NCBI GenBank assembly: GCA_032622095.1
Contig: CP136062.1
Span: forward strand, 131,893,282 to 131,957,281
Length of the DNA stretch: 64,000 nt
Source: Siphonodentalium dalli
Lineage: Eukaryota > Mollusca > Scaphopoda > Gadilida > Siphonodentaliidae
Direction: 5' to 3'
Each line of letters starts with the position of its first letter. Position 1 is the first letter of the stretch. This document shows positions 12,501 to 21,673 of this stretch, piece after piece. The notes under the pieces were generated by a model, which ran no database searches, had not been told where the DNA came from, and saw only the letters and a list, made by a program, of their open reading frames with translations. The position numbers were made by a program, and so were the translations under genes.

Positions 12501-15500
12501 AATTACAAAGAGCTGATGTGAGAAAGTAAATCTCACTTTTTCATGGCATAACATTAGCAGTAACTCAGCTGGAATTGTATTACATGTCAATCGAATAGCT
12601 CTTATAACCCTTTCGGGTCGGGAGCTGCACTGGTGCAGCATTAAAGATCCTGTGCCAGTGCATTCTCTTATATATGCGATTCTCCCATAGGGAGCCTCAC
12701 ATATGTGAGAATGCACTGGCTTACAAGGTCAAGATACATATTGTTAGGACAATGTAATCACTTATATATGGGAGGCTCCCTATGGGAGACTCGTATATTG
12801 GCACAGGGTTTATGCAAAATTTCCGGAAGGGTTAATAATTGCATTTTTGTTCTCCATCATTTACGTACAGGGTAAGAAACTATTATTATTTTAAGTAAAA
12901 AAACTCAGCCATCCATAAAAGTACTGAGATATTATAGAAGCAACTCTACAAAGTAGAAAGGGACTCAGATTTAGATTTATTAGAAGAGCACTTAATTTTT
13001 AAACATTTTCCATTTTATTATCTGAACATTTCTCACCAATGAGTAGAATGCTTTCTGAAATTATATTGTCTGCCGTCGGCTTATATTTCCCGAACATCCC
13101 TCCAGATGAATAATAGATATTCCAATGTCTACTTTTATAACCGAATAGGAGAATCAATTTAGTAACAAAAGGGGTATATAACTTACTCAGGTGGTGGGCG
13201 GCCTCTTCCAGCACCTCCTTTGGGTCCTCCTCCTCCTCCTCCTTGCCTTCTGCCCTCTGCAGCCATTTTTACATCTGAAATATTGAGTGAATAGCTTAGG
13301 CCACGATCCCTACATTAACTGTTCCTTGAGTGGAGCTTCCTGAAATCTTGCAAAAACCCTGTGCCAATGCATTATCTTATATATGCAAGGCTCCCTCATT
13401 GGTCTAACAATATTTACCTTGACCTTGCAAGCCAGGGAATTCTCTTATATATGCGAGACTCCCTATGGGAGACTAGCATATATAATAAGAGAATGCACCG
13501 GCACAACTTATTTAATGCTGCTCCCGTCATGAAATGATTAATGTCCTATAATAAGAGGTCAGTGGCATGTAACTTGTCTTTTGACAAAGGCTAGTCAATA
13601 TCAAAGAGTCTATGGAAAACAAGATTTTGTTTACTTATAAATATCAAGCTTTGACATTTAATGGATATCTGATATACATCATGCTTGGGAAAGGCTGTCC
13701 TTTATGTTCGTATATGCAAAGCATCCATTTGACCTAATCCGAAGACATACAGCAATCCTGCCCACGATTCTGGGCATGAAGTCCATTATAGAACAGTAAA
13801 GGGAGAGGAGATATCCCAAGCTGTTGTAAACCGAGAAAACATGGTCTAAGGTTCGAGATGTATTCTTACGCCATCCGCTAGAGTGCAGTAATAGCTAACC
13901 AACACAATCATGGCTCTATACTATATATGCGCCCCAAACAAAGAAAGTGATATTAGTCTTCCCATCGACATTCATTGTTTTGCAATTGTTTTTACATCAC
14001 ATACTTCAGAAATTGTTGTTACATCCCTGTTCTACATGGAAACACCATAAAGCAACAACGGGTAGGTAATAAAAGCTAATTTTTCTTACTGGAGACAGAA
14101 CAGATATATTTATATACAAAGTAAAAAAAGAGTAGGTAGGCTAATGTTTTTGGTCGATGACGAAGGCATTTGTAGCTCTCATGTAGATGTCGTCTAAAAG
14201 GAGCCTTTTTGGCAAATGATTAAGAAATGCAGTCTGCAGTCCATGCAAAATTCACTGTGGACGCATGTATGTACAGATGATGCAGGGACCAACCTAGAAG
14301 GCGGGTGACTTAGGAGACATCTTCCCCATACCAGGAGCCAATTCTCCATATTTTTGTCCCAGGGAGAAGTATCTATGTCCCAACAACATGTTTAAAGAAT
14401 ATTTAATATTCATAATGGTGTTCTTACTCACTATAGCGGTTTTATAAATGGACTCATTGGATAACAGAAGGGTGGTGTTGGGGTCTAAATTGAACTTTAG
14501 CGATTGTTATTTCTCCCTGACAACAGTCAATGTCTACCTGACAAATAAATGGGGAGAAGTGACATCTCCCAATTTGAAACCTCAAGGTTGGTCCCTGAGA
14601 TGGACACAATGCTATGGCAATGGCTAATGTTCACTATGTCAACTTAAGCTTACCTATTGTCTGGCCGTGCAAGAAATCCCCGTTTGTCTCAGTTACCGCT
14701 AGCCTTGCCTCACTTTCTCTGCTAAATTGCACAAAAGCAAATCCCTTATGAATGGAAAGTCCTGAAAATAAGTTAAATAATGGTCATTATTGGCAGCCAT
14801 TTATATTGAATGTTTCAATTTTCATACCTTAGTAACAGGTTTTGTGTACAAAAGAGAAGTGCATTCAACACAAACATATAATATTAGCCTGCAATAGTGT
14901 GTCTGTCATTTGCAGAATGAGGTCCCCATAGGGTGAACTTAGTTATGCTATCCCACACAGCGGGCTAGAATCACCAAATTCACCCTCTGGGAACCTCATT
15001 CTATTTAGGCCTCATCTTCTCATGGGTGAACATCACCAACTTCAACTGGGGGACTTAAATCTGATCCTAGTTCTCATATAGCAGTCGAGGTCAAAGCAGA
15101 ATGAGGTTCCCAGAGGGTGAATTTGGTGATGTTAGCCAAACATGAGGGATATCATCACTAAATTCACCCTCTGGGGACCTCATTCTGCAAATGACAAACA
15201 TACTATTTGCAGGCTTGCAACTAACCCCATTAATATATATTTTTGTCTTGAAAACTTAATCAAGAAACATCTTCATTATTAATTGTAGCACGTTTACTTT
15301 ATGTGTGAATTATACCAGGAACTGGAGAGAATCATAGGACAAATTGGATCATTACAGACTGTCATGGCATTAAACCTGAATTACAATATTTGTAATTAAT
15401 TAACACACCCATTCATCTGAATACTATTTTTCAAATCTTTTAGAAATACATGTATTATCAGTGAACACAATCAATCAAAACAACTCATAATTTTCCAAAA

Positions 15501-18500
15501 ACCTAAGATACAACATTTGCATCCTCAACAAGAGAATCTCTAGGGGATGGCAAAATACGCCCATGGTAATTCCAACAAAGGGCCATAACTCTGGTGAAAA
15601 TTGACAGGCTGAACACATAATCGAACTTGACCTGCATTTTGGGCCAGTAACTCACATACCAAATTTCATTCCATTCACTTGAGAATTACAGAAGTTATCA
15701 TCCAGAAAACGAAAATTGAGTGCGAATTTCAAGAAAAAGGCCCATAACTATGATGAAAATTGGTGACAGAACCAGAATTCGAACATGACATGCATTTTGT
15801 GATAGTAAACCCACATATCAAATTTCATTCCATTCAGTTGAGACTTTTTTCTAAAGTTATCATCCGGACAGACATAATATGTCCAGTTTTTTAAATAATA
15901 AGTATGTGACAATGAATCTGATACAAAAGATCCTTATTGCAATCGTGGTATCTTCGACCAACTTCAAAAATTGTTGGTAATGTAGAACTGTCCAGTAATG
16001 TTTGTTTGTGTAGGTGATGAGAAAACAAATCCAAAAAGTGAATACAACGGAAATCAAAAATCATTACGAGGCGCGTAGCACAAAAACTCATTTTACGGAA
16101 AACGCGTTTCATTCTCTGCTCAATAAAAATATTTCGAAAACAACAATTTAAAATAAATCTGTTAGCTCCTGAAATATAAAGTATGGATAATCACTATTAA
16201 TAAAAGTATCAATATTCACAATTAATAACAGCTAAAATATTGTAATTCCAAATATTATAAGTAAGTCTATTATATGGCCATACGTAACACGTAATTAAGC
16301 CACCAAAATTTGTGTAATAAGAGTATCTCATACAGTAATGCCCTAAGTAATCGACCCCTTAACCACATAAGAATTATGGGTAACTTTTCAGGATTTAGGC
16401 AAAAATATGGCTTGTTGCCATTCATTGGAAAGCTCTGAGCGAGAGCTTTCTGATGAATGGCAACAAGCCATATTTCCGACTAAATCCTGAAAAGTTACCC
16501 ATAATTCTGCTGTGGTTAAGGGGTTGATTAACTAGAGCATTAATGTAGCTGTTTTATATGTTCATAGTTGTTTATGTCATATTTTTTTCAAAGATTTGTC
16601 ATACATTAAAAGTATAAATTTAATTCAAATTGCATTCATTGTGATATTGTTTACGAACAAGATCACCACTATCTGACTGAATACAATTGCACCACCTCTC
16701 AATGGTAAGTGTGCTGTACCAAGGCTTGGGTCAATCATCACTTTCAGACATTCAGTTGCTTCATTTACATGCCCACCAAAAGATTATTCTATAATTAATG
16801 GAGTGGAGTACTCATTGTTCTGTGAACCGATATAGAGGTCGATGTATACATGTATATGTACTCTAGTCTTATTATGCGACACACAGTTGTCTAGAGACAA
16901 CATACAGAATACACTTTGAGTCACTAAATGTCATTCAAGCTCTAGTTTAATCTTCAGAATTGGGCCAAAATGTAATGTTTGGCATTTGATTTTTCATCTC
17001 CATATATTACATCATCTGAAGTTGGTTAGGAATTCAAATTCAGTGTTAATTTACATTAAGTCTAAATGATATTGAACCCGATCGGTTCACTCGTGAGTCA
17101 TCTGAAGTTCATGGATCAGAGTTCAATAGGGCATGTCATGAGTTCAATTACATGTACTGTTAACTGTTTTTAGAACATCACATTTAGTTTCAACAGTTTG
17201 GTAAAAATTGGGCTCCGATGGGTGCATAGATGAACCTTCACAGACAACAAGGGCATCGCTAGGGCATGGAACAATATGCCCATGAATTTAAAAACAAACA
17301 TAACTATAACTAAAGCTATCACTCGGAAACCAAAATAATTATCAAATTATATATAACATCAACAAGGACCATAACTCCAGTTAAAATAGGCAGACGGATT
17401 CCAAATACGAACTGGACCTATATTTCCATATAAGTAATCCATATGCCAAATTTGAAAACAATCAGTTAACTGGAAATCAAAATAATGGGCAAATTCTAAG
17501 ACGACAAGGACCACAACTCTGGCAAAAATTGGCGGGTGGAACCTAATTTCGAACTTGAATTTGGGCTAGTAAACTCACATACCAAATTTCATTCCATTCA
17601 GTTCAGATTTACTAAAGTTATCATCCGGAAAGAATTTTTTAGTACAAATTCCAACAAAGAGGGCTATACCTGGTGAAAATTGGCAGGCGGAAACCAAATT
17701 CAAGCTTGACCTGTATTTTGTGCTAGTAAACCCACATCTCATATTTCATTCCATTCAGTTGAAACTTACTAAAGTTATCATCCGGAACAGGCCTCAGCTT
17801 GCAGGTTGAGAATAGGGAGAAGTGACTTCTCCCTCTGGCAGAAATAGGGAGAAGTGAGAGAAAAATAGGGAGAAGTGAGAGACTGGAGAATAATTTCATC
17901 TGATAATTTATTTAATATGTATAGGTTAAACAAATACATGAGCTTCCTGATTTAGATCCCGTCCTATCATACCAAATTGGTTACTTGGACGTATTTATCC
18001 AGAACAAATGAAAAAAACATTATCATGGAAAAAAATTCAAATTTTTCATTTAAATGTAATATAGATTGTTTGTTGCATTTGGTTTGCATATATTGCCACA
18101 ATTAATGGCCTTGAGTCTTGACATCGACTACCGGGTGTCTCTAAAATCACTGAATCATTGGGAATATCGCACACAATAGTGTGATATTGTCCCAACAGAA
18201 ATACACCTCTGCCAGGACTTGCACTGTAACACGAAGAAGAAGAAGAAGAATAAAATTACAATTTTCCGGTTATGGATCAAGTTTTATTTCGAACAAGGCA
18301 ATACAACGATTAGAACTTTATTTGCACACTATAAAATGGTGCTCTCGGATAATTTTGTCGCCAAATATATTCAGTAAGATTAGGTCCGTTCGATTCGCAT
18401 TCTGTTATTGCGTAAAAACACGGAATAGCACAAAGACGGAAACGGAACTAAAACAAACAAAACGTTTAAATCGGCAATATAATAATAATTTGAGTCGGCG

Positions 18501-19582
18501 GTTTTAAAGCAGTCGGTCGGGACGAGCAGAAACCAACACTTTATTAAGTATGGCAAAAACGGAAGGCTTCTTTGTTTGATATATTATAATCCTTGTCTGG
18601 ACATTGAAGACCGCATTTACTTACTTAACACTGTTAAACAAAAGGAGTCGACCTTGTGTCAACATTTTGTCACTGTTTGACTTGCAGGTGATATATTCAT
18701 AATTGATTTCAATTGTAACACTATAGCATGCATGGCTTATCACTTGCTACAGCCGTAGGATAATTTTGGGAAAATCGGAGGGCGACTTCACTTCTCCCTG
18801 GCGCGACACTAAGGCGACTTCGAGCGACTATTTCGCCCTACTCGCCTGGTAAGCTGAGGCCTGATCCGGAAACAAAAAAGGGAACGGACAGACTTACTAA
18901 AGATATAATTCAGAAACGAAAAAAACAAACAGACAGACAGATGGATGGACAGACCAATAACATAATATGTCATTTTTTCAAAACAGGTATATAAAAATGG
19001 CTGCCTCCCAGCCATGTTGGTGGCTCATGAACATGTTTATTACATTAAACATTTTACAACATTCAGCAGCAGTTCTCAGGAACTCACTAAAAGATCCAAG
19101 TATTAATTCCCCTGGAACCACCCCTTATTAACCAACCAAATGAAAGTTCAAATCATGATCTTGTCCCCAAATGAAGCTGAACAACAAATTTCAGCTTATT
19201 TTTTCTTATGATTCAGGATCTTGAAGGAAGGTGAAGTGTAACATACATACCTTGTATTTTTCCAAATGATTGGTACTTCTCACGAAGTTCTTCATGTGAG
19301 GCTTTATCGCTCTGGAGATTACCAATGAAAACACGAGCTCGAAGTGAATCCACATCCTCCAAATTGGTAACGTTATTATTGCGTTGGAACGACATACTGT
19401 GTGAGCTTTTTGAACGTGAATGAGATCTAGACCTAGGTGAACGAGATCGAGATCGACTTCTCCTCCTGTAATTACGTGCTCTGTGCGATGAACGACGATG
19501 ACTCGAGCTGCGAGACCTGCTCCTTGATCTTGAACTACTAGATCTTGAGCGAGATCTTCTTGGCATTTCAAAACAACCCGCT
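544..19582 (-). CDS. NCOA5: NCOA5-like RS-rich RRM protein gene, 5' seven exons (gene runs off left edge)
   Basis: Seven exons on the minus strand join with matching phases into 284 codons without a stop: 19251-19566 (coding part), 14654-14761, 13187-13274, 12211-12378, 4223-4318, 2780-2815 and 544-585. Residues 1-58 are an RS domain. An RRM follows, with RNP2 VFIGNL at 79-84 and RNP1 KGFAFVQF at 111-118. Then come a Gly/Arg linker (149-170) and repeated RDPY and DRYRD motifs from about 192 to 258. From memory, NCOA5 orthologues combine SR/RD-rich N-termini with such repeats ahead of an anticodon-binding-like domain, which would lie left of the window. NCOA5 is a nuclear RNA-binding, receptor-coactivator type protein. 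The RRM also resembles hnRNP C/RALY, so an hnRNPC-like identity is the main alternative. Gene structure is strong; the family name is an inference. Confidence 0.72.
881..1847. mobile_element. hAT-like element (TAGTGCTGGGC ends)
   Basis: It begins TAGTGCTGGGCAGTATT and ends GCCCAGCACTA. The flanks AGAGAGAG and AAAGAGAG agree at seven of eight positions. Inner ends share inverted GGTATACCG motifs. It lies in the intron between the two microexons of the NCOA5-like gene; no coding frame. Confidence 0.75.
2590..2770 (-). repeat. Dispersed 165-bp repeat (GGTACTCAATCCGAT type)
   Basis: ATCACTCTAAGCCTCAATGG, GTGGGTTCCTCGACG and CACCCCCGAAGCCAAA match copies at 30598, 31414 and 57865. It sits in the intron next to the 2780-2815 microexon, within 10 bp of it. 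Confidence 0.65.
2780..2815 (-). CDS. NCOA5: NCOA5-like 36-bp microexon
   Basis: The exon reads RRSSAADTVAAER with its split first codon, between acceptor TTTTTCCATAG and donor AAG/GTCTGTG. The phase matches both neighbours. It is too short for ORF detection and was found by splice signals and by similarity to the next exon at 544-585. It could be constitutive or alternative. Confidence 0.65.
2916..3171. mobile_element. piggyBac-like MITE (CCCTTTCATGAC ends), full length
   Basis: TTAA precedes CCCTTTCATGACGGGAGC and the right end is GCTCGAGTCATGAAAGGG followed by TTAG, a mutated TTAA. The interior has two hairpins, each built from GCATTCTCTTATATATGCGAG and its inverse around CCCATAGGGAGCC (quoted in parts). 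TTAA plus CCCT/AGGG ends is the piggyBac signature. It lies next to the NCOA5-like microexon. Confidence 0.82.
3465..3551. mobile_element. piggyBac-like MITE, left fragment
   Basis: CCTTTTCATGATGGGAGCTG is followed by GTGCCAGTGC and TCTTATATATGCGAG, then the similarity stops. Confidence 0.6.
3690..4124. mobile_element. Dispersed TIR repeat 'CACCCTCTGGGGACCTC', copy 1
   Basis: The element has inverted ends with TTCACCCTCTGGGGACCTCA and TGAGGTCCCCAGAGGGTGAA and a conserved core including TTTTTAGTTACTTTTTCCCT and CAACTTCAACTGGGGAACTT. A tail of ACTATTTCCAGGCTT marks the right end. Superfamily unknown; copies also at 14887, 58163 and 60552. Confidence 0.7.
4223..4318 (-). CDS. NCOA5: NCOA5-like exon: further DDPY/DRYRD repeats
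   Basis: This 96-bp exon reads RRDDPYYDDPYRRPLPPPP, then EDPYLDRYRDDAYR. The acceptor is TGTTTTGAAG and the donor CAG/GTCAGT. It parallels the exon at 12211-12378 in content (DPY repeats, a PPPP run, DRYRDDAYR against DRYRDAYRE), which suggests ancient exon duplication. It is a frame-preserving symmetric exon. An 8-kb intron separates it from the previous exon. Confidence 0.8.
4752..5399. repeat. Tandem array, about 3.5 units of about 175 bp (GGGCCATAACTC type)
   Basis: CACCATACCAAATATCAGC, GCCCAGCGGTTGCTGAACAA and AAAAGGGCCATAACTCTGG recur at about 175-bp spacing. The last unit runs into GGACGGACGTACGTACGGAC and a CGACTTCAAGTCG hairpin, the usual 3' end of this repeat class. Open frames across it on the minus strand are by-products of the repeat. 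In an NCOA5-like intron. Confidence 0.85.
6290..7290. repeat. Tandem array, about five units of about 165 bp
   Basis: AAATGACTAATTAAGGGCCA, TCGAACTCGTCCGAGATATT and GTTATCGCGCTAACGAGC recur five times with moderate divergence. The leading edge has CGGTAGCTTACCGCCGG. The same mollusc-style repeat superfamily as 4752-5399, a different subfamily. Confidence 0.85.
8030..8310. repeat. Single GGGCCATAACTC-type repeat with 3' tail
   Basis: One unit (GAGTTATGG, AGGGCCATAACTCTGC, TTATCGCATTATGCGG) followed by GACAGACAGACAGATGGAC and a TACCATACTATAGTATGGTA hairpin shows what looks like the native 3' end. Confidence 0.7.
9200..9227. repeat. (AT)n microsatellite
   Basis: About 14 uninterrupted AT units in an NCOA5-like intron. 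Confidence 0.95.
9895..9975. repeat. Short tandem repeat of CCAAGGGACGGG
   Basis: TTCGTACTTAGGGCTT and CAAGGGACGGG(GGAGATT) are repeated two to three times in a row. Possibly the left end of an element whose inverse end is GGCCGCCCGTCCCTTTAA at 10870-10887. Confidence 0.5.
10888..12098. mobile_element. Second piggyBac-like family (CCCTCAATGA ends), 1.2 kb
   Basis: TTAA (10884-10887) then CCCTCAATGAGACGTGATTT; the right end is AAATCACGTCATTGAGGG then TTAA (12099-12102). The termini differ from the CCCTTTCATGAC family but share the TTAA target. No transposase frame in 1211 bp. Confidence 0.8.
12211..12378 (-). CDS. NCOA5: NCOA5-like exon: RDPY/DRYRD repeats
   Basis: This 168-bp exon reads EFTRDSAGSGPPGRERSPLG, then ARDPYSDRYRDAYREPLPAR, then DPYPARDPYALPPPPS. 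The acceptor is CTCTCCAG and the donor AAG/GTATTA. RDPY occurs three times and DRYRD once, a low-complexity RNA-binding style tract like that of NCOA5. The exon begins and ends in the same phase, so skipping it would keep the frame. Confidence 0.8.
12608..12831. mobile_element. piggyBac-like MITE
   Basis: It starts CCCTTTCGGGTCGGGAGC after TATAA and ends CGGAAGGG before TTAA (12832-12835). Both internal hairpins are present. It sits in the intron between the 13187-13274 and 12211-12378 exons. Confidence 0.8.
13187..13274 (-). CDS. NCOA5: NCOA5-like exon: end of RRM and Gly-rich linker
   Basis: This 88-bp exon reads DVKMAAEGRRQ, then six glycines, then PKGGAGRGRPPP. DVKMAAE closes the RRM in the way DINLAAE does in hnRNP C-type domains. 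Acceptor ATATTTCAG and donor GA/GTAAGT agree in phase with both neighbours. The Gly tract is coded by six GGA codons in a row, a likely site of length polymorphism. Confidence 0.82.
13319..13537. mobile_element. piggyBac-like MITE, inverted copy
   Basis: TTAA at 13315-13318 and 13538-13541 flank a copy that begins near GGAGCTTCCTGAAATC and ends CTCCCGTCATGAAATG. Relative to 2916-3171 it is in the opposite orientation. It begins only 44 bases upstream of the 13187-13274 exon's acceptor. Confidence 0.8.
14283..14597. mobile_element. hAT-like MITE (CAGGGACCAACCT ends)
   Basis: It begins CAGGGACCAACCT and ends AGGTTGGTCCCTG. The flanks AGATGATG and AGATGGAC match only partly. The interior repeats GGGAGAAGT and its inverse several times. 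A related half element, CAGGGACCAGCATAGAGG, starts at about 44094 in a CNEP1R1 intron. Confidence 0.72.
14654..14761 (-). CDS. NCOA5: NCOA5-like exon: second half of RRM
   Basis: This 108-bp exon has acceptor TATTTTCAG and donor ATAG/GTAAGC. In phase with the upstream exon it reads GLSIHKGFAFVQFSRESEAR, then LAVTETNGDFLHGQTI. KGFAFVQF is the canonical RNP1 motif with the two aromatic positions that stack on RNA. The short beta2-beta3 connection is like that of hnRNP C. The 4.5-kb intron upstream holds tandem repeats and two hAT/mariner-type insertions. Confidence 0.85.
14887..15214. mobile_element. Dispersed TIR repeat, copy 2 (best ends)
   Basis: It begins GCCTGCAATAGTGTGTCTG and ends TACTATTTGCAGGC, inverted. 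Each end contains the GAATGAGG...GGGTGAA block twice. Located 126 bp from the RRM exon at 14654-14761. Confidence 0.75.
15550..15885. repeat. GGGCCATAACTC-type repeat, two units
   Basis: Two units of about 165 bp with CATTCCATTCA and GTTATCATCCGGA motifs end at CGGACAGACATAATATG. Confidence 0.7.
16333..16545. mobile_element. Palindromic Tc1/mariner-like MITE, copy 1
   Basis: Flanked by TA, it begins CAGTAATGCCCTAAGTAA and is an almost perfect foldback centred on GGAAAGCTCTGAGCGAGAGC. The right end ATTAATG has one change from CATTACTG. It is 213 bp, in an NCOA5-like intron. Confidence 0.85.
17230..18990. repeat. GGGCCATAACTC-type array interrupted by a hAT element
   Basis: About three units (ACAAGGACCATAACTCC, CATTCCATTCAGTT, TTATCATCCGGAA) lie at 17230-17787 and the tail GGAACGGACAGAC ... 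CAGACAGACAGATGG continues at 18864-18960. The gap is the 17788-18863 insertion. Confidence 0.75.
17788..18863. mobile_element. hAT-like element, perfect 8-bp TSD ATCCGGAA
   Basis: It begins CAGGCCTCAGCTTGC and ends GGTAAGCTGAGGCCTG. ATCCGGAA flanks both sides (17780-17787 and 18864-18871). It inserted into a GGGCCATAACTC-type repeat whose tail resumes at 18864 and ends in GACAGACAGACAG. The interior includes a block at about 18186-18250 shared with 29339-29400. Confidence 0.92.
19251..19582 (-). CDS. NCOA5: NCOA5-like exon with start codon, RS domain and first half of RRM
   Basis: The ATG at 19566 begins MPRRSRSRSS and the exon encodes 105 residues plus one base. The RS domain is followed by NNNVTNLEDVDSLRARVFIGNL, spanning RNP2, and ends in EKYQSFGKIQ. 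The donor is AAG/GTATGT. Upstream of the ATG, a pyrimidine-rich tract ending TTTTTCAAG suggests an acceptor that leaves 16 bases of 5' UTR in this exon, so a further non-coding first exon should exist to the right. I could not find it, and the region 19832-20906 is a transposon. The start is chosen as the only ATG ahead of the RS domain in this frame. Confidence 0.8.
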
Positions 19583-19831
19583 CTTGAAAAACAGAAAAAT
19601 AAGCCTTATTATATTTTGAATTTGATTTTTTTCACTTGAGATACAAAATGTATCCCAGAACTTTACATATATTCTCAATAAAATAAATGACATGCCACTC
19701 TGTTGCAACCGCATGTAGTCATGGCTGAGTGTCAGTATCAAACTAGCGAAAAGATAGCTGGATTTCAATCAGAAATTACATGTAACCGTCTGTTTATAGC
19801 ATAAAATTGCATTTTCAGATGAACAAAAAAT

Positions 19832-20906
19832 TAGCGATGTTCTGATAATCGGAATCGGAATCGGCCGATAATAGCCCATCGGATAAATTCAAGGTAAATT
19901 CAAGGTAAGCGCTATATGCATGCTTTAATAAACGTACACAATACAACCGTAGTATTGAATGTAAAACACAGATGTAACAACCTAAAAAGAAGTTATTGGC
20001 ATCGTCCAAACAGTCTGGTATGATTATATATAAGCATGGCAATACACCTGTCCGATATATCCTGTGTAATATGAAGTTATTGGTTCAATCGCGTGGATAC
20101 GAAATAGATTCAACAACTGACCTCATTACAATGCATATGTAGTTTCCGGTTGAGCATGTGCCATGCTGTGACGTCACATGCTATGTCAATAATTTGAAGC
20201 ACGCACTGAATGAATTAGTACAGTCGTGATCAGAACTGTCTTCAATAATGACCAACGTGAGGAGGGGCATAATTAGCTTTTTCGTCTGTAAGGGACAAAA
20301 TGGTGAAGTAGTCCCAAATTGTTTTTGTCGCTCCGCGAGTCGCCATTGTTATAATGTTGCTCTCATTACAAGTTACGGCATACGCTATATGAAATATGCT
20401 TAGCTCCACATTAAACTCGGAGGCGGTCTAACAAAACAAAATTTGAGTAGGCGGAACTATAAAAGCTTCCCAGTTATTAAAAGACAAAAGGTGTGACCAA
20501 TGGGAATTTGGGAAATTATTATCCATCATTCTAAATTTAGTTAATAATCATCGCATTCCATACATTGTCGCAACTAACAAGTATTCAATCAAGACCTTTA
20601 TACCGCGTGCAAGTGATATGGTGATAACGTTACTCTGATTCAGTACCTTTGATCTCTTTGTCAAAACAACTACCGGCATACATCAAAGGCAGCGCACAAC
20701 TGACGACGGCAGAAATACTATAATATATATATTTTATGTATTTGGCTTTGAAACTATACCGGGATATGGAGTGCAATGGGTGTATATAGTCCATTATGGG
20801 AACAAACACACAAAATATATAAACATCGGAATCGGAAATCGGTCGATTGTGCCTCCAGTTATTGGAAATCGGTCCGATGGGCTTTTTCATTATCGGAACA
20901 TCACTA
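19832..20906. mobile_element. hAT-like element (TAGYGATGTTCYGATAATC ends)
   Basis: It begins TAGCGATGTTCTGATAATCG and ends TTATCGGAACATCACTA, with inverted GCCCATCGG blocks near both ends. The flanks CAAAAAAT and CAAAATTT match at six of eight positions. It sits just upstream of the first NCOA5-like coding exon and occupies what would be expected to be 5' UTR or promoter-proximal sequence. Confidence 0.78.
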
Positions 20907-21287
20907 CAAAATTTTTTACCTAAAAAGAATGTGTATTCCCCCCCCCCCCTCCCCGAATGCCACAGGGACCACCTGAAAGGCAAATTGATGCCAATGAAAA
21001 CAGCTGGCAGAATGCAACATGGACCATGAGCCAAAAACAATTGGAATCTATTCTGAGCAGTCATGAGGTGCGGTCAAATATTTCATGCAATTCTCAATAT
21101 GAATTTTATTGTTATACATTAAATCCACAGGAGGGATAATAATAATTTATCAGGAAAGCCCCATATAGGATAGGCACCATAACATTAACAACCAGGCAAC
21201 TAGTGAAATATAAAAAGGGGAGGGGGGTAGGACAAACTGAGCAAACAAACCAATGAAAATGAAGATAACCGGAAATATAAAAAAAAC

Positions 21288-21673
21288 AGGGGTATAGCTT
21301 AACAAGTATTAAAAGGTGATGATGGGCAGGTGCTGGTCCAACAATTCTAGTATCGATAAAAAGGAATTGTTTTCATTGTGGCAGATATGGCTGATGCTAA
21401 TATAGCACTGACCTAAATTAACACCTAAGAGGAAGCAAAATACAGTCAGTTTATTTATATCAGTATCTGTTTACATTTACAGGGGTATAGCTTAACAAGT
21501 ATTAAAAGGCGATGATGGGCAGGTGGTGGTCCAACAATTCTAGTATCGATAAAAAGGAATTGTTTTCAATGTGGGAGATATGGCTGATGCTAATATAGCA
21601 CTGACCTAAATTAACACCTACGAGGAAGCAAAATACAGTCAGTTTATTTATATCAGTCTCTGTTTACATTTAC
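21288..21673. repeat. Perfect-period tandem duplication, 2 x 193 bp
   Basis: The unit starting AGGGGTATAGCTTAACAAG occurs at 21288 and again at 21481 with only a handful of base differences (for example GGTGATGATG against GGCGATGATG). Recent duplication; no coding capacity seen. Confidence 0.9.

Noticed and set aside
12608-12831. The hairpin pairs read as rho-independent terminators
   Set aside because: They belong to a repeated MITE family in a eukaryotic genome and are not followed by a functional context.
19206-19571. A 121-codon minus-strand frame overlapping the RS-domain exon
   Set aside because: It is a shifted frame of the genuine NCOA5-like exon, whose RS and RRM content is in the other frame.
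20630-21064. A 144-codon minus-strand frame
   Set aside because: It straddles the right end of a hAT-like element (19832-20906) and the following sequence, so it cannot be one ancient gene; no domain recognised.
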